From Bacteroidia bacterium (GTDB lineage Bacteria; Bacteroidota; Bacteroidia; Flavobacteriales; Flavobacteriaceae), in assembly GCA_030425285.1 (NCBI GenBank), contig JAUIAY010000001.1, positions 606,963 to 670,962 on the forward strand: 64,000 nucleotides of DNA, given 5' to 3'. This document shows positions 34,824 through 42,707 of the stretch, piece after piece (the stretch's first letter is position 1; each line of letters begins with the position of its first letter). A program made the translations under genes and the position numbers. The notes under the pieces are model-generated. The model worked only from the letters and a program-made list of their open reading frames with translations, had not been told where the DNA came from and did no database searches.

Positions 34824-36182
34824 ATGAACAGATTCGGTCAAGGAGGGTATTCAGGCTATTTAAGACTCATTTCATATGTAATTGATTTGAGTATAATAAA
34901 CTCTTTAGCTGTCTTGATTTTTTTTAAAAATGTTGACCCGTTTTTGTTTGTCCCAATTGCGTTAATATCTTGGGTTATTTTGTCACTTTTTTCAAAGTTT
35001 TATGAAGTTTATAGGTTTACTCGAGAGATAACTATTGTATCGTTAATATTCAGACAAATGACTTTATTTGGAATGTTAACATTATCGTTTTCAGGGTTTA
35101 ATCATGATTTGGGTATTCATCCTTATACTATTTTTAAGTATGTTCTAACAGCATTTATTTTTATCAGCTTTTTTAAATTTTCCCTCTATTATCTATTACA
35201 AAGATATCGGGCCATATTTGGAGGAAATTATCGTATTACAGTAATATTGGGAAGAAACAAACAAACAATTGCTTTAGAGAATTTTTTCAACAAAAATCCT
35301 GAATATGGATACAAGCACAAGAAGACATTCAATTTAAAAGATAAAACTTCATTTAACCTGGAAGAATGTTTTCAGTTCATTTTAAAAGAAAAGATAGATG
35401 AAATTTATTGTTCTATTTCCGAACTATCAAATAGTCAAATGGATATGGTCATTAATTTTGCTGATAACAATCTTAAGATACTTAAGTTTTTACCTGACAA
35501 TAAGGATATTTACTCTAAAAAACTGAAGTACGAATACTACGACTATATTCCTATTTTGTCATTAAGAAATATTCCCTTGGAAGATTCTGTAAATCAATTT
35601 TTTAAACGAGCTTTTGATATTCTGTTTTCTTCTTTTGTGATTATTTTTCTTCTCTCATGGTTAACGCCCATAGTTGCTATATTAATTAAGCTAGAATCAA
35701 AAGGACCAGTGTTTTTTAAGCAGTCCAGAAATGGATTTAATTATAAGGAATTTGATTGTTACAAATTTAGGTCAATGACACCTAATGAAGACGCGCACTT
35801 ATATCAAGCAACTCGAGATGATCAACGTGTAACCAAAATAGGAAAGTTCATTAGAAAAACCAGTATCGATGAATTACCTCAATTTTATAATGTACTTTTT
35901 GGAGACATGTCTGTTGTTGGGCCGCGACCCCACATGGTAAGTCATACAAACATGTATGCTAAAAGGATTGATAAATTTATGGTTAGACATTTTGTGAAAC
36001 CAGGTATCACAGGACTAGCTCAAATAAGTGGTTTTAGAGGCGAGGTAGAAACAGATAAAGATATCATTGGCCGAGTCAAGTATGATATTTTTTATATAGA
36101 AAACTGGTCACTTTTATTAGACTTGAAGATTATTACAAAAACGTTTATAAATACTGTAAAAGGAGAAGAGAAAGCCTATTAA
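34824..36182 (+). CDS. Exopolysaccharide polyprenyl glycosylphosphotransferase (WcaJ/WbaP-like)
   Basis: It starts glycan assembly by moving a sugar-1-phosphate to undecaprenyl phosphate at the inner membrane. The N-terminal half (about 1-125) has four hydrophobic helices and is followed by a cytosolic, divergent CoA-binding-like region. The catalytic bacterial sugar transferase domain (about 255-448) has the re-entrant helix FKRAFDILFSSFVIIFLLSW and the conserved GPVFFKQSRNGF, CYKFRSM, RKTSIDELPQF, VVGPRPHM and KPGITGLAQISGFRGE. At 452 residues the size fits glucose-1-phosphate transferases. It abuts the UDP-xylose synthase gene and overlaps the convergent GT4 gene by 4 bases. Confidence 0.93.
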   Translation: MNRFGQGGYSGYLRLISYVIDLSIINSLAVLIFFKNVDPFLFVPIALISWVILSLFSKFYEVYRFTREITIVSLIFRQMTLFGMLTLSFSGFNHDLGIHPYTIFKYVLTAFIFISFFKFSLYYLLQRYRAIFGGNYRITVILGRNKQTIALENFFNKNPEYGYKHKKTFNLKDKTSFNLEECFQFILKEKIDEIYCSISELSNSQMDMVINFADNNLKILKFLPDNKDIYSKKLKYEYYDYIPILSLRNIPLEDSVNQFFKRAFDILFSSFVIIFLLSWLTPIVAILIKLESKGPVFFKQSRNGFNYKEFDCYKFRSMTPNEDAHLYQATRDDQRVTKIGKFIRKTSIDELPQFYNVLFGDMSVVGPRPHMVSHTNMYAKRIDKFMVRHFVKPGITGLAQISGFRGEVETDKDIIGRVKYDIFYIENWSLLLDLKIITKTFINTVKGEEKAY

Positions 36183-37342
36183 AGGATTTCTTTTAACTGG
36201 TTCAACTGTGACTTGAAGTTAAACACGTCAGTTGAAACATTTAAAATATGCATTTTTAGTTCTTGAGAAAAATCCTCTTTTTTTAAAATTTGTATCTGTT
36301 TGTTAAGTTCAGGGTAATTACCTGATTCTGCTACCCAGCCCAAACGATAGTTTTTAATAAGACTTTCGCCCTCACCACCTCCAAAATACAACATAGGGAG
36401 CCCTAGTTTAGCATATTCAAATATCTTTGAAGGTATAGAGCCATAAATTCTGTTAAGAAGAGGAATAATGGTAATATCATATTTTAAAAGCTCGTTATGA
36501 AGTTGTTGCCTTGTGACTTCACCATGATAAAAAATAGGCAAGTTGTCATTTTTAGTAATGAATGCCTCAATTTTCTCCTTTTCGGCTCCAGCGCCATAAA
36601 TATGAAATTCTATGTTTTCATAGTTTAATTCTTGACAGAGTTTATGAATACCTTGAGCAATGCCCAATAATCCAGCATAAACAAGCTTGATTTTTGGACT
36701 TTCAGGCTCTTTAAATTCATTTGAAGAAGTTTCAAAATCTGGATAGTTCCGGTATAAAAAAGTTTCTTTGTCAGGAAATAGGGCAGTCACATGATTTAAA
36801 ATTTCTTCACTTTGCCCCAATATTAAATCGGCTTTTTTATAATTATGCTTTTCAATTTTCTCAAGTAATCTGTAACCAGAATTCTTCTTAAAAACACCCA
36901 ACTCATATCCGGCCAGTGGCCAAAGATCACTAACATTGAGAATCAATTTTCTTTTCTTTGACTTTAAAAAAAGCATACATGTAAATGCCACTATTAATGG
37001 AGGTGACTGAACAATAACAGTTTTTGGGACCTTGTTCCAAATGAAATACCAAACTAAACTGAAACTATAGGAAAGCATAGCCAACAGGCGTAAAAGTTTG
37101 TTTTTTGAGTTACTGGCAAATATCCAAAGACGGTGAATGGTTATGCCATTTTCATTTGATGACTTATTAAACTTCCCTTTATATTCTTTAAAAACTTTTC
37201 CATAGGGGTAATTAGGCAATGGTGTCAGGACCGAAATATTAAAACCTTCATCCTTTAACCCAGATGCCAAATGAAAAATTCGGTTGGATGCAGCTCCTGT
37301 TTCGGGTGGAAAGTAATTGGTGATAATAAGGATGTCTTTCAT
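36179..37342 (-). CDS. Glycosyltransferase family 4 (WbuB-like)
   Basis: The 387-residue GT-B enzyme starts MKDILIITNYFPPETGAASN, a pattern of WbuB-type GT4 proteins, which often use UDP-N-acetylaminosugars. LILNVSDLWPLAGYELGVF and the C-terminal KLVYAGLLGIAQGIHKL plus IIPLLNRIYGSIPSKIFEYA (the E-x7-E equivalent is reduced; SIPSKIFE holds the last Glu) support the call. It lies directly after, and on the same strand as, the CapK-like gene with no intervening base, so the two form a tight pair. Its 3' end overlaps that of the initiating transferase gene by 4 bases. Confidence 0.87.
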   Translation of the reverse strand: MKDILIITNYFPPETGAASNRIFHLASGLKDEGFNISVLTPLPNYPYGKVFKEYKGKFNKSSNENGITIHRLWIFASNSKNKLLRLLAMLSYSFSLVWYFIWNKVPKTVIVQSPPLIVAFTCMLFLKSKKRKLILNVSDLWPLAGYELGVFKKNSGYRLLEKIEKHNYKKADLILGQSEEILNHVTALFPDKETFLYRNYPDFETSSNEFKEPESPKIKLVYAGLLGIAQGIHKLCQELNYENIEFHIYGAGAEKEKIEAFITKNDNLPIFYHGEVTRQQLHNELLKYDITIIPLLNRIYGSIPSKIFEYAKLGLPMLYFGGGEGESLIKNYRLGWVAESGNYPELNKQIQILKKEDFSQELKMHILNVSTDVFNFKSQLNQLKEIL

Positions 37343-38665
37343 TTAAAAGGACTTTAAGTTAGACTCAATAATCTGTGGTTTTCCAGATTTTGTTGGTCTT
37401 ATTTCCGTTACTTCCTTGAAATGTATCATCAAGCAATTTTTTGTTAGAGTGTTTAGTTTGTTTTCAATACTATTTAAAACACCTTGGTCAAATTTATAAT
37501 TGGCATCCACTATATATTCAATGATAATACTTTCCAAATCATTTTGAATGATTTTATATTGTTTTATTTCTTGAAAGTATTCCAACACGCCAGTAAAACT
37601 GTGCACATTTAGGGTAATACCCATAGTTGTTTTCACTATATCGGTTTCTCTCCCAATAACTTTTTTTAAAAGCGGATAGTTTAATAAACCATCTTCAGGA
37701 TAGTCGGTTTTAGGCAACTTTATTGCTAAGTCACCTAATTTATAACGTATTAAGGGCATAGCTTTGTTCGTTAGGCAAGTTACCAATACATGTCCCATTG
37801 TACCATCTTCAACAGGATAGCCATTGTCGTCTACAATTTCTAAATAGACATGTGGAGACATTACATAATAACTATCTAAATCTCGTTTACAGGCCATAAG
37901 CAATCCCTCGGCGCAACCATAGGTATCAATAATCTTACAGTTAGAACCAAAGGCTTCAACCATATTGTTATGGTAATTGTCAAAAAGTTTATCTCCAAAG
38001 CAAATAATTCCGACGACATCAGATTTTATTTTTTGTTTTATAGCTGTTTTTGCCAATTGATTAATTACGGAAGGATAGCCAGCTATAAAAACACGCTTCT
38101 TTTTGGATATTTTAATTAGAACAGCTTCGAGTTCTGTTTCCGATAATCCAAAAGCCTTTACATAAGTACATTTGTAAAATATGTCTTTCAGTTTTTTTAG
38201 TAACGATCGTTTTTGCGAAATGCCAAATTGCAGTAAATTATCACCAACTCTATAATCGCTCCAAGTCCACCAATGGGTTTGTAAAGCCCGTAGATAAAAA
38301 GTATGTTCCTTGGTCATATAGGTAAATGACTGTATTCCGGAACTGCCACTGCTGTGATGTTTGTCTAAATCATCAATATTATAATCATCAGAAACCAAAT
38401 TTGAAGTTTGGTCACGTAATATGTTTTTGGTGAGTATTGGGAAATCTGAAATCTTTGAAGCATCAATATTTTTATAATAAGGCACATGTTTTTTTGCATA
38501 GGCCAGCATATTATTAAGACGCTTGCTCTGCAGTAACTCTAATTCATTTTCCGAAAGCACATCTAATTCCTTCCATTCCTTAAGATACTTTAAATAGTAT
38601 CCGCCAGTTAGTGTATTGGCAATGGGCAATACTAAAGTGTTCAGAAAGGATTTATAAAAAGGCAT
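37343..38665 (-). CDS. CapK/PaaK-like adenylate-forming enzyme (phenylacetate-CoA ligase family)
   Basis: The 440-residue protein belongs to the adenylate-forming ligases of the CapK type found in capsule loci. The AMP-binding loop is HHSSGSSGIQSFTYMTKEHT, and later motifs are FGDKLFD, DTYGCAEG and PLIRYKLGDLA. I choose the ATG at 38665. An in-frame TTG at 38680 would add five residues but lies inside a consensus -7 promoter element (38678-38685), so it is unlikely to be transcribed. It may activate a carboxylic acid for attachment to a sugar, as inferred for CapK homologues; the acid is unknown. It is coupled to the GT4 gene downstream. Confidence 0.86.
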   Translation of the reverse strand: MPFYKSFLNTLVLPIANTLTGGYYLKYLKEWKELDVLSENELELLQSKRLNNMLAYAKKHVPYYKNIDASKISDFPILTKNILRDQTSNLVSDDYNIDDLDKHHSSGSSGIQSFTYMTKEHTFYLRALQTHWWTWSDYRVGDNLLQFGISQKRSLLKKLKDIFYKCTYVKAFGLSETELEAVLIKISKKKRVFIAGYPSVINQLAKTAIKQKIKSDVVGIICFGDKLFDNYHNNMVEAFGSNCKIIDTYGCAEGLLMACKRDLDSYYVMSPHVYLEIVDDNGYPVEDGTMGHVLVTCLTNKAMPLIRYKLGDLAIKLPKTDYPEDGLLNYPLLKKVIGRETDIVKTTMGITLNVHSFTGVLEYFQEIKQYKIIQNDLESIIIEYIVDANYKFDQGVLNSIENKLNTLTKNCLMIHFKEVTEIRPTKSGKPQIIESNLKSF

Positions 38666-38677
38666 GTATACTTTTTT

Positions 38678-38685
38678 CAAAACTA
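38678..38685 (-). promoter_or_regulatory. -7 element of the CapK-GT4 pair
   Basis: On the - strand it reads TAGTTTTG (exact TAnnTTTG), 12 nt before the ATG at 38665. It argues against the TTG at 38680 as the start. Confidence 0.55.
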
Positions 38686-38710
38686 ATTATTTTTTAACCG
38701 TAAAAGCAAT

Positions 38711-38718
38711 TATTTTTG
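38711..38718 (+). promoter_or_regulatory. -7 element upstream of purD
   Basis: TATTTTTG (exact TAnnTTTG) ends 17 nt before the purD ATG at 38736. It is back-to-back with the CapK promoter in a 70-base divergent intergenic region. Confidence 0.6.
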
Positions 38719-38735
38719 CGCCAAACAACAACAAC

Positions 38736-40007
38736 ATGAACATTTTAATTTTAGGGTCGGGAGGAAGAGAGCACACATTTGCTTGGAAAATAGCACAAAG
38801 TCCATTATGTAAAAACCTTTTTGTAGCACCAGGTAATTCAGGAACAGCAGAAATTGCGACTAATATTGATTTAAGGGTTACGGATTTTGGAGCTATAAAA
38901 TCAGCAGTTTTATCAAATCACGTGAATATGGTTGTTGTGGGACCAGAAGACCCTTTGGTTCAAGGTGTTCACGATTTCTTTTTAAAGGACTCTGAATTAA
39001 AACACATACCTGTAATCGGTCCTCAAAAGGCAGCCGCCGAACTAGAAGGGAGTAAGCAGTTTGCCAAAGAGTTTATGATGCGACACCAAATCCCTACTGC
39101 TGCCTATCAAGCATTTGATAGAAACACTGTAGAAGAAGGGTGTGCTTTTTTAGAAACCTTAAACCCGCCTTATGTACTAAAGGCTGACGGATTGGCGGCA
39201 GGAAAAGGTGTTTTAATTCTGAATGATTTGGAAGAAGCCAAAACCGAATTACGAAACATGTTGGTAGATTCTAAATTTGGAGATGCCAGTAGCCGTGTGG
39301 TAATAGAGGAGTTTTTGGATGGTATTGAGTTAAGTTGTTTTGTTTTAACCGACGGTGAAAGTTATAAGATATTGCCAACAGCCAAAGACTATAAGCGCAT
39401 AGGCGAAGGAGATACTGGATTAAATACGGGTGGTATGGGAGCTGTTTCACCTGTTCCTTTTGCAACACCAGACTTTCTAAATAAGATAGAAGAACGTATT
39501 GTCAAGCCAACAGTCTCTGGATTAAAAAAAGATAACCTTCCTTACAAAGGCTTCATTTTTATAGGATTGATAAAAGTTGGTAACGATCCAAAAGTCATTG
39601 AATATAATGTTAGAATGGGTGACCCAGAAACCGAAGTGGTTTTACCAAGACTTAAAAATGACCTAGTAGAAGTATTTAACGCTATTTCCAATCAAACACT
39701 TCACAAAGTTGCTATAGAGATTGATGAGCGCGCCGCGACTACCATTATGATGGTTTCGGGTGGATATCCGGAAGCTTATGAAAAAGGCAAGGAAATAATA
39801 GGATTGGACCAAGTAGAAGACTCTATAGTTTTCCATGCTGGAGCTACATTGACTGATGATAAAATTGTAACATCAGGAGGTAGAGTGATAGCGGTTACCA
39901 GTTACGGTAAAACCTACCAAGAGGCCATAAAAAAATCTTATCAAAATATTGAAAAACTACATTTTGATAAGATGTATTATCGTAAGGATATAGGATTTGA
40001 CCTATAG
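38736..40007 (+). CDS. purD: Phosphoribosylamine-glycine ligase (GARS)
   Basis: PurD carries out the second step of de novo purine synthesis, joining glycine to 5-phosphoribosylamine with ATP. The ATG at 38736 gives 423 residues beginning MNILILGSGGREHTFAWKIA, the expected family N-terminus; an upstream in-frame ATG (38664) would add an unlikely extension across the promoter. The ATP-grasp domain shows PYVLKADGLAAGKGVLI, VIEEFLDGIELSC, GGMGAVSP and YNVRMGDPETEVVLPRL. It is a stand-alone core gene just right of the polysaccharide region, and it overlaps the convergent DUF6341 gene by 6 bases. Confidence 0.96.
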   Translation: MNILILGSGGREHTFAWKIAQSPLCKNLFVAPGNSGTAEIATNIDLRVTDFGAIKSAVLSNHVNMVVVGPEDPLVQGVHDFFLKDSELKHIPVIGPQKAAAELEGSKQFAKEFMMRHQIPTAAYQAFDRNTVEEGCAFLETLNPPYVLKADGLAAGKGVLILNDLEEAKTELRNMLVDSKFGDASSRVVIEEFLDGIELSCFVLTDGESYKILPTAKDYKRIGEGDTGLNTGGMGAVSPVPFATPDFLNKIEERIVKPTVSGLKKDNLPYKGFIFIGLIKVGNDPKVIEYNVRMGDPETEVVLPRLKNDLVEVFNAISNQTLHKVAIEIDERAATTIMMVSGGYPEAYEKGKEIIGLDQVEDSIVFHAGATLTDDKIVTSGGRVIAVTSYGKTYQEAIKKSYQNIEKLHFDKMYYRKDIGFDL

Positions 40008-40229
40008 ATAAGAGTGCGATGAAATACTCTTGTCCTCTTCGTTGTTATCGTTAAACTTTTTAAGCTGCATCATCCAATAGGTGAAAGCAACAAAGCCAAT
40101 CAACATAAAAATCCAAGACATCATATTGGCAGCAAACCAATTGTCCAATTCTAAAGCTCTTAAAGCGTCAAATGGTGCAAAAAGCACATTAACAAATAAA
40201 TCTTGGATAGCGTAAAAGAAATCTTTCAT
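40002..40229 (-). CDS. DUF6341 family small membrane protein
   Basis: The 75-residue protein starting MKDFFYAIQDLFVNVLFAPF has one to two hydrophobic segments (notably NMMSWIFMLIGFVAFTYWMM) and a polar tail ending SHSYL. I assign DUF6341 from memory of flavobacterial neighbours. Starting from an in-frame ATG at 40274 would add 15 residues, but the family begins at this Met and a -7 element sits 58 bases upstream. Next to it lies a divergent DUF6427 gene and then upp, a common arrangement in the family. Function is unknown. Confidence 0.75.
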   Translation of the reverse strand: MKDFFYAIQDLFVNVLFAPFDALRALELDNWFAANMMSWIFMLIGFVAFTYWMMQLKKFNDNNEEDKSISSHSYL

Positions 40230-40287
40230 ATATAAAATTTTAGGGCTCTGATTGAGCGTACAAAGTATTATCAATATATTTATAGCA

Positions 40288-40295
40288 CAAAATTA
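40288..40295 (-). promoter_or_regulatory. -7 element upstream of the DUF6341 gene
   Basis: On the - strand it reads TAATTTTG (exact TAnnTTTG), within the 163-base divergent region between the DUF6341 and DUF6427 genes. No other feature is evident in that region. Confidence 0.5.
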
Positions 40296-40392
40296 CATAT
40301 TTTCATTTTAAATTTTATAATTCAAATAGAATATTAGCAATTTACGACTAGTTGTTCAATATCAATTGTGGAATTAAGTAGTGACCAAGTAG

Positions 40393-41316
40393 ATGATTGC
40401 AACGTTTTTTAGCAAGGCTAAACCCATACATTTTGTAATAATAGCACTGGTGATGTTTATAGTTTTTACCATAACGGTTATTTTATCGTTTGGTAACGAA
40501 ATAAGCTTTGTAGAGTTTTTAAAGCAATTCGTGTTGTTTGGTGTCTGTTTTTTATCACTATTCATATTTGACTTTCTCATTGGTAAAAATCATTTGACAA
40601 AAAAAAACAGTTACCATTTATTGTTTTTCTGCTTGTTCCATGTTCTAATTCCCCAATCTTTTTTAGAACCTAAAATTTTACTGGCAAATCTATTTATACT
40701 GTTTGCTTTACGCCGAATTATCAGTATTCGCTCAAAAAAGCAGTTAAAGAAGAAGCTATTTGATGCAGCTTTTTGGATCACTTTGGCTACGCTATTGAGT
40801 TTTTGGGCGTCATTGTTCTACATACTGATATTTGTAGCGTTGTTTGTTTTTAAAATATCGGATGTTAAAAACTGGATAGTTCCTTTTTTGGGCATTTTAA
40901 CAGTTCTAATTATTGGATTTGCCATGTTACTTTTGCTAAACCAACCCATTATGCCTATTGGGTATTATTTGCCCAAAGTTAGTTTTGACTTTAGCACGTT
41001 AAACTCCAACCAAATAATTGTGGCTTCTACCATATTCTTTAGTTATTTTTTATGGTCTCTAGTATTTTATCTCAAAAACCTAAAGACAAAATCCAAAAAC
41101 TACAAGGCTTCCAATGTTTTAATTCTAATAGCTGCATTAATTGCCATTGCAGTAATCGTATTGAAACCTAATAAGTCAGGTGCTGAATTTTTATTTTTAG
41201 TTGCCCCTTTGTCAATTATAGTTGCCAATTATGTTGAACTCATTAAGGAAAAGTGGTTTAAAGAAGTTTTAATTTGGATTTTGATTTTAGCACCTATTGT
41301 GACACTAATGTTGTAG
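40393..41316 (+). CDS. DUF6427 family multi-pass membrane protein
   Basis: The 307-residue protein, beginning MIATFFSKAKPIHFVIIALV, has around eight predicted transmembrane helices with short basic loops (for example RRIISIRSKKQLKKK). I place it in DUF6427 because of its N-terminus (SK-KPI-FVI) and its position between DUF6341 and upp. There are no catalytic motifs and no signal peptide apart from the first helix. Its function is unknown; an envelope or transport role is only a guess. The 3' end overlaps the convergent upp gene by 12 bases. Confidence 0.75.
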   Translation: MIATFFSKAKPIHFVIIALVMFIVFTITVILSFGNEISFVEFLKQFVLFGVCFLSLFIFDFLIGKNHLTKKNSYHLLFFCLFHVLIPQSFLEPKILLANLFILFALRRIISIRSKKQLKKKLFDAAFWITLATLLSFWASLFYILIFVALFVFKISDVKNWIVPFLGILTVLIIGFAMLLLLNQPIMPIGYYLPKVSFDFSTLNSNQIIVASTIFFSYFLWSLVFYLKNLKTKSKNYKASNVLILIAALIAIAVIVLKPNKSGAEFLFLVAPLSIIVANYVELIKEKWFKEVLIWILILAPIVTLML

Positions 41317-41964
41317 TTTCTCTCCAAAAGCTAGGTCGCCAGCATCACCCAAACCAGGTACTATATAGCCTTTTTCATTTAGCATTTGATCAATTGTAGC
41401 AATCCATAAATGGGTGTCTTCAGTAAAATGTTTGGATACATAATCCACACCTTCTTTAGCGCCAATAACACTGACCAAATGAATGGTTTTTGGAGTCCCA
41501 AAAGGTTTTAAGGCTTCAAAAGTTGCTACCATAGATTGCCCTGTTGCAAGCATAGGATCTGCTAAAATCAATGTTTTGCCTTCTAGATTTGGACAAGCCA
41601 AATACTCAACAATAATTTCAAAACTTTCCGGATTATGCTTGTGATGTCTGTAGGCCGAAATAAAAGCATTTTCGGCATTGTCAAAATAATTAAGCAAACC
41701 ATTGTGCAAAGGAACACCTGCCCTTAAAATAGAACATAGAACAATGTCGTTGTTTGGCAGCTTTTCATTTGCAGTACCCAAAGGCGTGATAGTTTCAGAA
41801 GATTTATAGTCTAAAGATTTACTCAACTCGTAACCCAAAATCTCACCGGTACGCTCTATGTTACGTCTAAATCGCATACTATCCTTTTGTATTTTAATAT
41901 TTCGCATTTCTGAAATGAACGTATTTAAAATAGAATTTTGTTCCGAAAGATTATGAACCTGCAT
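41305..41964 (-). CDS. upp: Uracil phosphoribosyltransferase
   Basis: Upp salvages uracil by making UMP from PRPP and uracil. The 219-residue protein has ILRAGVPLHNGLLNYF, the PRPP-binding loop LILADPMLATGQSMV and the C-terminal uracil-binding YIVPGLGDAGDLAFG. It is a cytoplasmic core gene. The start MQVHNLSEQNSILNTF is standard. The intergenic region on its 5' side (74 bases, divergent to the DUF4254 gene) has only a one-mismatch -7 element (TAACTTTA on the - strand at 41993-42000). Confidence 0.95.
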   Translation of the reverse strand: MQVHNLSEQNSILNTFISEMRNIKIQKDSMRFRRNIERTGEILGYELSKSLDYKSSETITPLGTANEKLPNNDIVLCSILRAGVPLHNGLLNYFDNAENAFISAYRHHKHNPESFEIIVEYLACPNLEGKTLILADPMLATGQSMVATFEALKPFGTPKTIHLVSVIGAKEGVDYVSKHFTEDTHLWIATIDQMLNEKGYIVPGLGDAGDLAFGEKLQH

Positions 41965-42011
41965 GATTGTTTTTGGTTTATTGTTTGAGAGATAAAGTTA
42001 ATAAATAGGTT

Positions 42012-42019
42012 TATATTTG
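42012..42019 (+). promoter_or_regulatory. -7 element upstream of the DUF4254 gene
   Basis: TATATTTG (exact TAnnTTTG) ends 19 nt before the ATG at 42039. TTTG at 41984-41987 is 24 nt upstream and could be a loosely spaced -33 box. Confidence 0.6.
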
Positions 42020-42038
42020 CCTTTTAAAATACAATATC

Positions 42039-42647
42039 ATGTTTACAGAAAAGGCCAACAAAATATTTCAGGAGGTTATTGAAAAATATCATATCATAAA
42101 CACAGTAGATCAGGCGTTTACAAACCCTTATAACAAAGACTCTTATTTACTAGAGCATTTGTTATACAGAAAATGCTGGATTGATACGGTACAATGGCAT
42201 TATGAAGATATTATTCGCGATCCACAAATAGACCCTGTTGCTGCCTTAAAATTGAAGCGCCAAATAGATGCCTCAAACCAAGACCGTACGGATATGGTTG
42301 AGTATATAGACAGCTATTTTTTGGAGAAATATAAGGACGTTACTCCTAAAACCGATGCTACAATCAATACCGAAAGTCCAGCTTGGGGAATTGATAGATT
42401 ATCCATTTTAGCCTTAAAAATCTATCATATGAACGAGGAAGCTACTCGTGAAGATGCTTCCGACTCTCATAGAGAATCTTGCCAGAAAAAATTGGACGTT
42501 CTGTTGGAGCAACGGGTTGATTTATCAACAGCTATTGATACATTATTACAAGATATTGAAAACGGTGATAAGTACATGAAAGTTTATAAGCAAATGAAAA
42601 TGTACAATGACGATGAGCTGAATCCCGTTTTACGTTCTCAAAAATAA
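42039..42647 (+). CDS. DUF4254 family protein
   Basis: The 202-residue cytoplasmic, mainly helical protein is highly charged: MFTEKANKIFQEVIEKYHII, LLEHLLYRKCWIDTVQWHYE and DIIRDPQIDPVAALKLKRQI are the parts I recognise as DUF4254. There are no membrane segments or catalytic motifs. In many Bacteroidota it precedes a GT9 (heptosyltransferase-like) gene, as here after 60 bases, so a role in LPS core assembly has been suggested by context only. A palindromic repeat lies in the gap between the two genes. Confidence 0.82.
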   Translation: MFTEKANKIFQEVIEKYHIINTVDQAFTNPYNKDSYLLEHLLYRKCWIDTVQWHYEDIIRDPQIDPVAALKLKRQIDASNQDRTDMVEYIDSYFLEKYKDVTPKTDATINTESPAWGIDRLSILALKIYHMNEEATREDASDSHRESCQKKLDVLLEQRVDLSTAIDTLLQDIENGDKYMKVYKQMKMYNDDELNPVLRSQK

Positions 42648-42665
42648 AAGTAAAAATTATCAAGG

Positions 42666-42693
42666 TGTCATCCTGAACTTGTTCCAGGATCTC
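42666..42693. repeat. Short palindromic intergenic element
   Basis: TCCTGAAC and GTTCCAGGA (42671-42689) pair around a TT loop with one bulge, flanked by GTCA and TCTCA. The text resembles a dispersed repeat I know from Flavobacteriia genomes (GTCATCCTGAACTTG-type). It lies between the DUF4254 and GT9 genes. Confidence 0.6.
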
Positions 42694-42707
42694 ATTTTTT
42701 AGAGGTT

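Noticed and set aside
40230-40274. Upstream ATG (40274) as start of the DUF6341 gene
   Set aside because: Adds 15 residues unlike the family N-terminus and lies only 13 bases from the -7 element.
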